DNA of 64,000 nt. Source: Alopecurus myosuroides (taxonomy: Eukaryota; Streptophyta; Magnoliopsida; Poales; Poaceae). The position numbers and the translations under genes are program-made. The stretch covers positions 329,002,482 through 329,066,481 of the forward strand of contig CM054057.1 of the NCBI GenBank assembly GCA_028641055.1, written 5' to 3'. Shown here in pieces: positions 55,183 to 64,000 of this stretch (the stretch's first letter is position 1; the number at the start of each line of letters is the position of its first letter). The notes beneath the pieces are model-generated. The model made no database searches. It was not told the DNA's origin and saw only the letters and a program-made list of their open reading frames with translations.

Positions 55183-58100
55183 ATGCCTCCAACCAGGAAC
55201 TCCCCGCCTGAACCACCTCCGCTCACGGAGCTGTTGACTCAGATGACTCAGGTCGTGGCTCAGATGGCCCAGATCCAGGCTAACCAGCACAACAACCAGA
55301 ATGCTCCGCGAGTCAGCATCAAGGAGTTTCTGAGCATGGGGCCGAGAGCTTTCGTGGCAACACGGGAGCCTCTGGATGCTGATGACTGGATCAGGGAGAT
55401 GAACAGGGCTCTGGAGATTGCTCATGTTGCTGAGGAAGATAAGGTCAAGTATGCCACCTACCTACTGAAGGGTCAGGCAGCTACCTGGTGGGAGAACTAC
55501 CAGACCATGAGAGTTGGCTATCCTATCACCTGGGGATGTTTCAAGGATGCCTTCCTGAAGCACCACATCCCAGATGGTCTCATGGAAAGGATGCGTGAGG
55601 AATTCTGCTCTCTCAAACAGGGCAAGCTGGACGTCCTCGGCTACCAGAACGAGTTCAATCGTCTCGCTCGATACGCTGGTGACGAGGTGTCCACTGAAGC
55701 CAAGAAGATGGCAAGGTTCCGCCGAGGTTTTAACCCGGAACTGAAGTACGCTCTCACCAACATCAAGTGCAAGGACTTCGTGGAGCTCGTGAACACCGCG
55801 CTCAATGAGGAGAATGGGCGCAAGGCGTTCGAGGAGTCGCGCAAGCACTCGCGTGAGGGTGGTTCCTCCTCCAACATGACCACCCCTCCGCAGAAGCGCC
55901 GCATCTGGGTGCCAAACAGTGCTGTCACTAGGGCTCCAAATGCCCAAGCTTCTCCAGGCTTTGGTCCCCGCCCACCCAACCCAGCTCAGATGCAGGCTCA
56001 GAGGTTCTCAATGGGGCAACCAAGGCCAGATGCACCTCGTGTCGTCACTTGCTTCAAATGCAAGCAGACTGGACACTATGCTGATAAGTGCACTCAGAGG
56101 CAGCTACCCCCACCACCTCCTCGCCCCAACACCAACCAGGCAATGGTTCGTGCTCCCCAGGCTAAAGCCTTCAACTCCAACAACAGGCCTGTCGGGAGGA
56201 CCGCGAGGGTGAATCATATCAAGGCCGACAAAGCTGAGGAAGCTGCTGACGTCGTTCTCGGTACATTCCCCGTAAACTCTAACCCAGCTAAAGTGTTGTT
56301 TGATACCGGAGCATCGCATTCTTTCGTGTCAAAGATCTTTGCGAAAGCAGTTAAACTACCTTTTGTTGGTTTGGGTTCCCCGCTAGTAGTAAACTCCCCT
56401 GGAGCAACTATGCAAACTTCCAAGATCAGTCACGAGAATCAGATCTTGATTGGAGGTCACATATTCCTTGCTTCCCTCATTCTGCTTGGCAATTCTGACA
56501 TTGATGTCATCCTTGGCATGGATTGGTTGAAGGCCAATAAAGCTACGATTGATTGTGCTAAGAAGTCAATAACTCTGTTCCACCCTTCCGGCCAGATAGT
56601 CTATTCTCCAAGTGAATCAAGTTCTGTTCAGCTGTACACCCTGGATGCTAAACCTCTACCTCTGCTTGAAAATGTTCCGGTGGTTTGTGAATTCCCTGAC
56701 GTCTTTCCAGAAGAGTTGCCAGGGATGCCTCCGGACAGAGCAGTTGAGTTCGTGATCAAGCTTGAACCAGGTACTGCTCCAATCTCTAAGCATCCATACA
56801 AGATAGCTCCTCCTGAACTGAAATTGTTGAAGGAGCAAATTGATATGTACATGGAGAAAGGTTACATTCAGCCTAGTTCCTCCGCTTGGGGTTGCCCAAC
56901 TCTGTTTGTTGCCAAGAAGGATCAAACAAAGAGACTCGTGGTTGACTATCGTCCTCTCAACGAGAAAACTATCAAGAACAAGTACCCAATTCCTCGTATC
57001 GATGATCTTTTTGATCAACTTGCTGGAGCCTCAATATTCTCAAAGTTGGACTTGAGGATGGGTTACCATCAAATAAAGATCAGAAAGGAAGATATTCCAA
57101 AAACAGCTTTCACCACTCGGTACGGTCTATATGAATACACCGTCATGTCCTTTGGTCTCACCAATGCACCGGCAACTTTCTCAAGACTCATGAATTCTGT
57201 CTTCCATGAATACCTCGACAAGTTCGTTGTGGTATATCTCGATGATATTCTAGTCTACTCAAAATCCGAGGAAGAGCATGGAGAACACCTTCGTCTCACT
57301 CTCATGAAACTTCGCGAGCATCGTCTGTATGCCAAATTCTCCAAATGTGAGTTCTGGATTCCAGAAGTTGCTTACCTTGGTCACGTCATCTCTGCCAAAG
57401 GCATAGCCATTGACCCAGAAAAGGTTAAGGCAATTGTTGATTGGAAACCTCCTAAGACGGTAAAACAAGTTAGAAGCTTTCTTGGCTTGGCTAGCTATTG
57501 CCGTCGTTTCGTCCAAAACTTTTCCAAGATTGCCAAACCTCTCACTGATCTCACAAAGAAGGACAAGAAGTTCGTTTGGACTCCACAGTGTGATGAGAGT
57601 TTCAATCTCCTGAAGACTAAACTCACTTCCACCCCAGTTCTGGTTGGCCCAGATACTACCAAACCTTTCCAGATATTCTGCGATGCATCTCTCCAAGGTC
57701 TAGGTGAAGTTCTTATGCAAGAACGTCAAGTTGTGGCTTATGCTTCACGTCAGTTGAACCCACATGAGCAAAACTATCCCACTCATGATCTTGAACTTGC
57801 AGCAGTTGTGTTTGCCCTCAAGAAATGGAGACAATACTTGTTGGGTCACAAAACTGAAATCTTTTCCGATCACAAGAGTCTGAAATACATCTTCACTCAA
57901 CTAGATCTAAACCTCAGGCAAAGGAGATGGATTGAAAAGATTAAGGACTTTCATCTCACAATTTCTTACACTCCAGGCAAGGCTAATGTTATGGCCGATG
58001 CTCTCAGTCGCAAATCCTATTGCAATAATCTCATGATCATGGAAAGCCAACCTCCACTTCATGAAGAATTCCAGAAGCTGAACCTTGGTCTTGTTCCTCA

Positions 58101-59574
58101 AGGCTACCTTGCTAGCTTGACAACCAGTCCAACTCTCGAGGACAAGATTCGTTCTGAACAACTTCGTGATACTGAAATCAAGAAGATGGTTGAGCACATC
58201 AAGGAAGGCAAGGAGAAATTCAAGTCTTTCTCAGTTGATGATAAAGGAACTGTGTTCTTTGAAGGACGCATTGCAGTTCCTCAAGTTCAAAGTCTAAAAG
58301 ATATCATTCTCAAGGAGGCTCATGAAACTCCTCTCTCCATCCACCCTGGAAGTACAAAGATGTACCAGGATCTTAAGACTCTGTATTGGTGGCCTGGCAT
58401 GAAACGTGAAATTGCTCAATACGTTTCTGAATGCGATGTTTGTCAACGTGTTAAGGCAGTCCATCAGAAAACAGCCGGTCTACTCCAACCTCTGAAAATT
58501 CCTGAGTGGAAGTGGGACATGATTGAAATGGACTTCGTTACTGGGTTTCCAAAGTCCAAAAAGGGCAACGATGCAATCTTCGTTGTTATTGATCGTCTCA
58601 CTAAAGCAGCTCACTTCTTTGCTGTCAAGGAAACTATCTCAGCTAGCCAGTTAGCAGAACTCTACACAGCAAAGATTGTTCCTCTTCATGGTGTTCCATT
58701 GGAAATAAGCTCAGACCGTGGAAGTATCTTCACTTCTCATTTCTGGAAGAGTTTTCAAGAAGCATTGGGCACTAAACTTCTGTTCAGCACAGCTTATCAC
58801 CCTCAGTCTCAAGGGCAAGTCGAAAGAGTCAATCAGATTCTCGAGGATATGCTCAGAGCATGTGGTCTCTCCTTTGGCATGAAATGGGAGGATTGCCTTC
58901 CATATGCTGAATTCTCCTACAACAACAGCTACCAGGCAAGCCTAGGAATGGCACCATTTGAAGCACTCTATGGCCGCAGATGCAGGAGTCCAATCAATTG
59001 GTCTAGAGCTGGTGAACGTTCACTCTTAGGCCCTGACATTGTTAAGGAAGCCGAGGAGAAAGTTCGTATCATTCGTGACAATCTCAAGATTGCTCAGTCT
59101 CGTCAGAAGAGTTACTATGACAGCAAGCACAGGGATATGATCTATGCTCCTGGTGACAAGGCATATCTCCGTGTAACTCCCCTCAGAGGCACTCATCGTT
59201 TCGGTGTGAAAGGAAAGCTTGCACCAAGATACATTGGTCCTTTCAACATTCTCTCAAGGCGTGCAGAAAATGCTTATCGTCTTGAACTTCCAGAAAAGCT
59301 ATCCAAAGTGCACGACGTGTTCCACGTGTCACAGCTCAAGAAGTGTTTCAAAGATCCAGATCATGCAGTTGATCATGATTCCATTGAACTGCAAGATGAT
59401 CTATCTTATGAGGAGCACCCTGTTCGTATTCTCGATGAGACCGAGCGTAAGACTCGCAACAAGAGCACCAAGTTCTTGAAAGTGCAGTGGTCGCATCATT
59501 CCGATAAAGAGGCAACGTGGGAGACCGAAGAGGATCTTCGCAAGAAGTATCCGGACCTTTTCCTTTCTCAGTAG
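55183..59574 (+). CDS. Chromovirus Gag-Pol polyprotein (1463 aa), intact
   Basis: A single uninterrupted ORF. Gag core about residues 60-230 (RWWENY-like motif [10 protein letters not shown]), zinc knuckle [14 protein letters not shown] at 290-303, protease FDTGASHSF with the catalytic Asp at 374, and RT with [15 protein letters not shown] block and YLDD at 685-688. RNase H has its acidic residues in [20 protein letters not shown] and VMADALSR. Integrase has an HHCC domain ([12 protein letters not shown]...CDVCQ) and DDE at Asp1117, Asp1178 and Glu1214 (35 residues between the last two). A C-terminal chromodomain occupies about 1408-1460 (EEHPVRIL...[21 protein letters not shown]), which in this group steers integration to particular chromatin. 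Gag and Pol are fused in one frame, as in other chromoviruses. All catalytic residues I can place are conserved, so this copy may be autonomous. Confidence 0.96.
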   Translation: MPPTRNSPPEPPPLTELLTQMTQVVAQMAQIQANQHNNQNAPRVSIKEFLSMGPRAFVATREPLDADDWIREMNRALEIAHVAEEDKVKYATYLLKGQAATWWENYQTMRVGYPITWGCFKDAFLKHHIPDGLMERMREEFCSLKQGKLDVLGYQNEFNRLARYAGDEVSTEAKKMARFRRGFNPELKYALTNIKCKDFVELVNTALNEENGRKAFEESRKHSREGGSSSNMTTPPQKRRIWVPNSAVTRAPNAQASPGFGPRPPNPAQMQAQRFSMGQPRPDAPRVVTCFKCKQTGHYADKCTQRQLPPPPPRPNTNQAMVRAPQAKAFNSNNRPVGRTARVNHIKADKAEEAADVVLGTFPVNSNPAKVLFDTGASHSFVSKIFAKAVKLPFVGLGSPLVVNSPGATMQTSKISHENQILIGGHIFLASLILLGNSDIDVILGMDWLKANKATIDCAKKSITLFHPSGQIVYSPSESSSVQLYTLDAKPLPLLENVPVVCEFPDVFPEELPGMPPDRAVEFVIKLEPGTAPISKHPYKIAPPELKLLKEQIDMYMEKGYIQPSSSAWGCPTLFVAKKDQTKRLVVDYRPLNEKTIKNKYPIPRIDDLFDQLAGASIFSKLDLRMGYHQIKIRKEDIPKTAFTTRYGLYEYTVMSFGLTNAPATFSRLMNSVFHEYLDKFVVVYLDDILVYSKSEEEHGEHLRLTLMKLREHRLYAKFSKCEFWIPEVAYLGHVISAKGIAIDPEKVKAIVDWKPPKTVKQVRSFLGLASYCRRFVQNFSKIAKPLTDLTKKDKKFVWTPQCDESFNLLKTKLTSTPVLVGPDTTKPFQIFCDASLQGLGEVLMQERQVVAYASRQLNPHEQNYPTHDLELAAVVFALKKWRQYLLGHKTEIFSDHKSLKYIFTQLDLNLRQRRWIEKIKDFHLTISYTPGKANVMADALSRKSYCNNLMIMESQPPLHEEFQKLNLGLVPQGYLASLTTSPTLEDKIRSEQLRDTEIKKMVEHIKEGKEKFKSFSVDDKGTVFFEGRIAVPQVQSLKDIILKEAHETPLSIHPGSTKMYQDLKTLYWWPGMKREIAQYVSECDVCQRVKAVHQKTAGLLQPLKIPEWKWDMIEMDFVTGFPKSKKGNDAIFVVIDRLTKAAHFFAVKETISASQLAELYTAKIVPLHGVPLEISSDRGSIFTSHFWKSFQEALGTKLLFSTAYHPQSQGQVERVNQILEDMLRACGLSFGMKWEDCLPYAEFSYNNSYQASLGMAPFEALYGRRCRSPINWSRAGERSLLGPDIVKEAEEKVRIIRDNLKIAQSRQKSYYDSKHRDMIYAPGDKAYLRVTPLRGTHRFGVKGKLAPRYIGPFNILSRRAENAYRLELPEKLSKVHDVFHVSQLKKCFKDPDHAVDHDSIELQDDLSYEEHPVRILDETERKTRNKSTKFLKVQWSHHSDKEATWETEEDLRKKYPDLFLSQ

Positions 59575-59596
59575 GAATCTCGGGGCGCGATTCCTT

Positions 59597-59610
59597 CAAG
59601 GGGGGTGTTT
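59597..59610 (+). other. Polypurine tract of the chromovirus
   Basis: 'caaggggggtgttt' lies immediately before the TGTAACATCCC start of the 3' LTR and 23 bp after the Gag-Pol stop. A G6 run is the likely RNase H-resistant primer. Confidence 0.8.
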
Positions 59611-60467
59611 TGTAACATCCCAAGTATGAAAATCATCCCCTTAGAATGTTTGTTGCATGTTTATTAAAGTATTGCATCATGTCATCACATTGTTTCCATG
59701 TTGTTTGCATTTGTTTCTTAATTGTTGCATTTGTTTTCCACTGTTTTCACAACTCAAATTCAAACTTTATTCAAACAATGGTTTCATACTTGCTCTGTTA
59801 CAACATTTTGAATAAAAATAACAACTAAAAACAACCCTTTGGTTCCATTTTATGCCATAGTGATCCCTTGTGAAAAGGATGGCTTTAAATCAATTATTTA
59901 TTTTCCAAACACATTTAAAATTCAAATCAAAGCACCCAAAACAGAATCATTTTGAAATTATGTTGATACCAAAACAAATCAACTCAATTTGTCCAATTAC
60001 CATAGGGGTTACCCTATGTACAATATTGGTTTTATTAATGATTATTAATATTAAAATTTTCACCCAAATTTGGTTTAAATTTTAAACAACAAGCAAATAT
60101 TTAAACTTCTGAAAATAAAAGTTACCAACTGTTAGTAATTGGCCTAAGGAACTTCCTAATTTTTCTCAAATTTTTCACTAACCAAAAACCCATCTTTTGC
60201 TTCCAATTACTTTCAGCAAAAAAAAAGGAGAAAGAAAAATAGAAATTCAAATTTCGGCGCCAACCGGGACTGGGCTGCGCCCAGCCCATTTCTCTTCCTT
60301 CCCCTCGTTCTCTCCTCGCGCGCAAGCCCTGCCCGCTATCCCTCAAAGAAAACGATTCGTTTTTCTTATTTTCGCCTAATCCTGCGTCACCCTCCTGTAC
60401 GGCGTTCATCCGCCGGTGCCACCGCGACAGAAACGCCACCCGACGGCGATCTGTAGCTCCTCCGCCC

Positions 60468-60474
60468 TATATAG
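60468..60474 (+). promoter_or_regulatory. TATA box of the chromovirus 3' LTR
   Basis: TATATAG at the position equivalent to 50135; it would drive read-out transcription past the right end of the window. Confidence 0.6.
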
Positions 60475-60790
60475 TCCCTAGGGCTCCACGCCACCTACCC
60501 TAGCCCTAGGTTTTTCCTCCTCCCCTCGCTAGCGCCGCCGCTCACCCTCTCGCTGCCCGAGCTCCACTCTCTGCTACTCCCTCCGGCGACCACCGCTCTG
60601 AAGATCGACGATGAACGCCTCCGTCTCCGCCCGTTTCCCCGCTGGCTAGCCTGAAACCGAAACCCCTCTCTCCCTGCTTCCGTTTAAACACCTAAGCAGC
60701 CCCGGTGACCCCCAGGATCTCCCCCGCCATCCTCGTCCACGCCGCGGACGCCGCCGTGCACCCGAGCTCTGCGACCGCGACGAACTCCCG

Positions 60791-63635
60791 GTGAGCATCC
60801 ACCATCTTCCCCTCTCATCCCTCTGTTGCCCCGCACGGCACCGTGCACGTCCACCACTCACTGCACACCACCAAATTCGAGCACGGCCGCGTATCTCAAC
60901 GCCGGCGAGCCACCTCGTTTCTGTCAGTCGCTGACGGATGCGTTCGTCAGAAAATTCAGTTAACCAACACTGAATGTTAACCTGGCTGCGTTCCTTTCCC
61001 TGTCAAACAACTGAACGCAGCGCAGTGGTTGCGCTACTCTGAATCTCCTCGTGGTCGCGGGTTCGAGCCGCGGTCGCGCGGAATAAACCACACTTTTTTG
61101 AGCGCGCGCTGACATCCGTGGCCCACCCGTCAGCCGCGGTGGTTGCCACGCAAGCGCAAGGCGCGCCACGCTGGCCCCTGGCCCACGGGCAGTGGCTAGG
61201 GGTAGACAGCTGCGCCGTAATAAAAGTTTCTGCGCATTTCTGTTTAACTCCTAATCATTTTGAATAACATATTTAAACCCTAAACTTTAAAATTTAATAA
61301 CTTTTAATCTATAACCCCAACAAATAAAAGTTATATATGTTTATTGCTCTAAATCAAATGATCTTTCCAAATAATCCATTTGTGTACTGTTTTGAACTTT
61401 CAAATTGCAATTCAAATTTGAATTCAAATCATTCAATTGAATTTTGCTAAAATTCATAACTAATTCATAATAATTCCAAATCATGCAAATAAAATATGTT
61501 TTCAATGCTATTTCAAACAACCTATTCAAATATAAATTTTGTTCCATGGTTTGAATAATTTAAATTGCCTAAATAATTTAATCCTTGTTTAAATCAATTA
61601 AATTTGATGAAATCATAACTTGCTCAAAATAAAATATTTTTGAACATGCAAAATTTGTTTCCAAACCACCAAAGTATAAACTTTTCAAATGTGAAGTTGA
61701 ATTTATGTTTTGAACAAATAAAAATTCAATTAAATTCAAACTTGTTTTAAATTCATTTAAAACTTGTTTAAAATTGTTTAATTCATAATTAAATTATCCT
61801 AATTCCAATTTCAACATTTGAAACATGTAATCCAGCTAAAATTTGATGTTCTTTTCAAATATAAACTTTGTTATTTGTTTTGAACAATTTAAATGGTTGA
61901 AAACAACAAATACTTGTGTGTCACCTTTAAGGCACCCAAAAACAACTCCCTAAATTAATAATAAAATTCTAAATTGCTACACCCTATTTTAAGTTGATTC
62001 TAATGTTGTTATTTTGCTGTTTTCCTTTTGCATGCATCATACTAAACCACTAGCACCTGTTGATTAGTTGGAAAACAAATAATCTAACCAAAATCCATGG
62101 GCTTTTCATATGCAACTCAACATTGCATATGTGTCCATTTAAATTGTGTTATCATATCAATTAGTTTATTTTGATGCATCTATTAACTTGTCATGCATCA
62201 TCTTTGATTGTGAACTATGCCATGATAATGATTGTTTATATTTCTGCCTTGTTTGTTTGCTTCTTCTCGGATAGACGACGACGTTGATACCGACGATCTT
62301 TACGACACCCCTTCTGAGGATCTAGCTCAGTACCAGGCTACTGGGTTTGCAGGCAAGTTATCACTCACATGAACCATTGTGTTCCTTTCAGCATTGGTTA
62401 CCGATACTTTCCGTTGTCTATATTTGCTAGCCCTATGTATTGTTGCTTCTGTTACGAACCTATCACATGATACCCTAAACCCTGATATTGCCACACCTCC
62501 AGTCGTAAAACCCCGTTGCTTGGGCCCGTGTCTTACTAGCATGCTTAGGGTTGTTTTGCTCGAGTCTGTTATCCGTTACTTTCTGTTATTGTATCTGTTA
62601 TTCTGGGGCTCGATGTTAAACAACATTTTGTTAATTTGAGGTAATAATAACTTGCTGATAAGACACCGGCAGGAGGCCCGGCGTGGTTTTGAGGCCTGCT
62701 AGTGTCGACCCTAATAGGAAAAGGGTCTTGTCTACTGATCCATGATGAGTGCACTATCCGCATGTGGGAAGCGTGTATGGGCGCCCCCCTCAATTTGACT
62801 CGATCCGCATCTCGTCCAAATCACCACACTTAGTTCGGGCTTTCCATTTGATGCACGCATATGCAGGTACGAACCCGAGGCCAGGGTGGAACTTTTGTAG
62901 TCGGCATTTAGGGCGGCGTGGTCTTCCAGTGCTATGAGGGTCCTCCTTTTCTTCGGGGGGCTCGATTAGCCGCGCACGCACAGCACGTGGTGCTTTGGGC
63001 TTGATGCGAAGAAGAGTTGAGTTGTGTTGAGTGCCCCGCTTGGTGGGAAAGGCCTTCCCATCTGGCGGGTTATTCTTACGTGTACGGCCAAATTGGTGCA
63101 CCCCTGCAGGGATAAATCTTCTCGAGAAGCCGTGTTTTCCGCGGTTATGGTTGACTTGGTGAAAGTACTGGCTAACAAGTACTCAGAACAACTTACACCT
63201 AACTAATGATAACTTGACTAGTAATAGGCTTATTGACACAACAACTTGATCCATCATTAATCCAACTGTGTGAGTTATCCTCGGATTGCTTCTTTGGATA
63301 AGGGGCGAGATCCAGGATGGGTTTGTTTGGTGGTTAGCTATAGTTGGTTACGATACGCTATCTTATCTCTTTCTGTTACACCGGAAGTTGTAGTATGTTC
63401 TGTAGTTGGATAGGGCAGCCAGTTGCAGCATCTTTTATACCCTTCCCTTCCGTTGATCCCAAGGCATCTGTGCTTGGTGTTGACGGGCTACATTTTGGTG
63501 AACTGTGAGTCTTGCTTGCCAGTACGTTGTTGTACTGACCCCTTTGGGGCTGTGGTTTACGCAGACTACGACTACGGCTACGATGACCACCAGGATGGCT
63601 ACTTCGTGGAGTTTGACGAGACTGCAAACGAGTAG
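60791..63635 (+). other. Putative spliced leader unit, copy in the 3' LTR
   Basis: The same donor-like, acceptor-like and acidic blocks are present in the 3' copy (acidic block from about 62275, terminal ORF ending 63635). The few changes in the terminal block keep the frame open, including a GAC-to-AAC change near its end. Confidence 0.3.
61018..61099 (+). ncRNA. tRNA-like (SINE-type) Pol III module inside the 3' LTR
   Basis: The second copy has an unchanged B box (61060-61069) and D-arm-like part. The terminal T run is shortened to six (61094-61099). Confidence 0.5.
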
Positions 63636-64000
63636 ATAGCTGGACCAGGGCTGGATCCAGGACCTACGTGGATGGGCTTCGTCTTCTTTATTTTCCCGGC
63701 TTCTTAAGCCTATTTGGATTTGTCTGTACTCAGACCCCCTTTGAATGCTTCCGCTGAGTTGTAATGATGCTATGTTGGGACATGTGTCCTCTGGATGATT
63801 GTATTTGCTATTCTCTGCCCTAGTGAGGGCCTGTTGCAACTTATTTCAATCTTTTGTGTCTTAGAGGCATGTTGTGTTATCCTTTTGTTCAAAGCTGTTG
63901 ACGTACCATGTGTGTATGGTATGAAGTACGTCAATGGTAGTATCCTGATTTCTACGGGATAGTTTACATCGACGGTGAACAATAACGGTTGGTTGTCGCA

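Larger units (their letters stand above)
49277..64000 (+). mobile_element. Chromovirus-type Ty3/gypsy retrotransposon with 4.5-kb LTRs, 3' end outside the window
   Basis: The 5' LTR is 49277-53779 and the 3' LTR starts at 59611 and runs past the window end (about 112 bp missing). The primer-binding site, an extra ORF, a single Gag-Pol ORF with a C-terminal chromodomain and a polypurine tract are all in place. By hand I count about 43 differences over about 4390 aligned LTR bases (about 1.0%). With the commonly used grass rate of 1.3e-8 per site per year this gives roughly 0.4 million years. Full length would be about 14.8 kb. The left target duplication candidate is 'aagtt' (49272-49276); its partner lies outside the window. 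Confidence 0.93.
59611..64000 (+). repeat. 3' LTR of the chromovirus (truncated by the window end)
   Basis: Colinear with 49277-53667 with about 43 differences by hand count, most of them single substitutions. It continues beyond the last base. Confidence 0.95.

Overview
This window is intergenic DNA from a large grass genome, most likely a pooid (Triticeae, Aveneae or Poeae). The evidence is the nested BARE/Angela-like, Tat, chromovirus and Athila-like LTR retrotransposons, CACTA elements with TIRs of the grass type, a Stowaway MITE, a PIF/Harbinger element and LINE remnants, with a single GC-rich host-type gene. Nothing in it is prokaryotic. All family names come from recognised motifs and termini, not from a database search.

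Layout. 1-4690 is the 3' end of an autonomous-type CACTA transposon with a broken Ulp1-domain gene. 5367-8375 is a PIF/Harbinger element (TSD TAA) holding a decayed NAM-associated ORF that was split by a BARE/Angela-like solo LTR. 8640-13691 is a decayed LINE interrupted by a minus-strand solo LTR (TSD GTTGC), which is itself interrupted by a plus-strand solo LTR (TSD ATCAC). 13791-29731 is a 5'-truncated minus-strand LINE, split by a complete 15.1-kb Tat-type Ty3/gypsy element (13904-29045, TSD AACGT) and by a 103-bp Stowaway MITE. The Tat element has a sense gag-pol with four in-frame stops and a long eight-exon antisense gene that is still open. 30260-30862 is an intact RING-H2 ubiquitin-ligase gene, the only ordinary gene seen. 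32285-33908 is an uncharacterised ORF fragment split by a 1.26-kb non-autonomous CACTA element (TSD ATT).

From 33909 onward is one deep nest. A BARE-like LTR contains a 4.3-kb gypsy solo LTR (TSD CACAC), which was invaded by a non-autonomous gypsy element. A second BARE-like LTR contains a 3.6-kb solo LTR (TSD CCTTG). Finally comes a young, apparently intact chromodomain Ty3/gypsy element (49277 to beyond 64000) with 4.5-kb LTRs, an extra 271-aa ORF and an uninterrupted 1463-aa Gag-Pol.

The points most worth following are: the open spliced antisense gene inside a retrotransposon whose sense genes are dead; the extra ORF of the chromovirus; a shared exon-intron architecture and a shared sequence cassette inside three different long LTRs; a tRNA-like Pol III module in the chromovirus LTR; and the exact polypurine-tract decamer amplified as a 21-bp tandem repeat inside pol.
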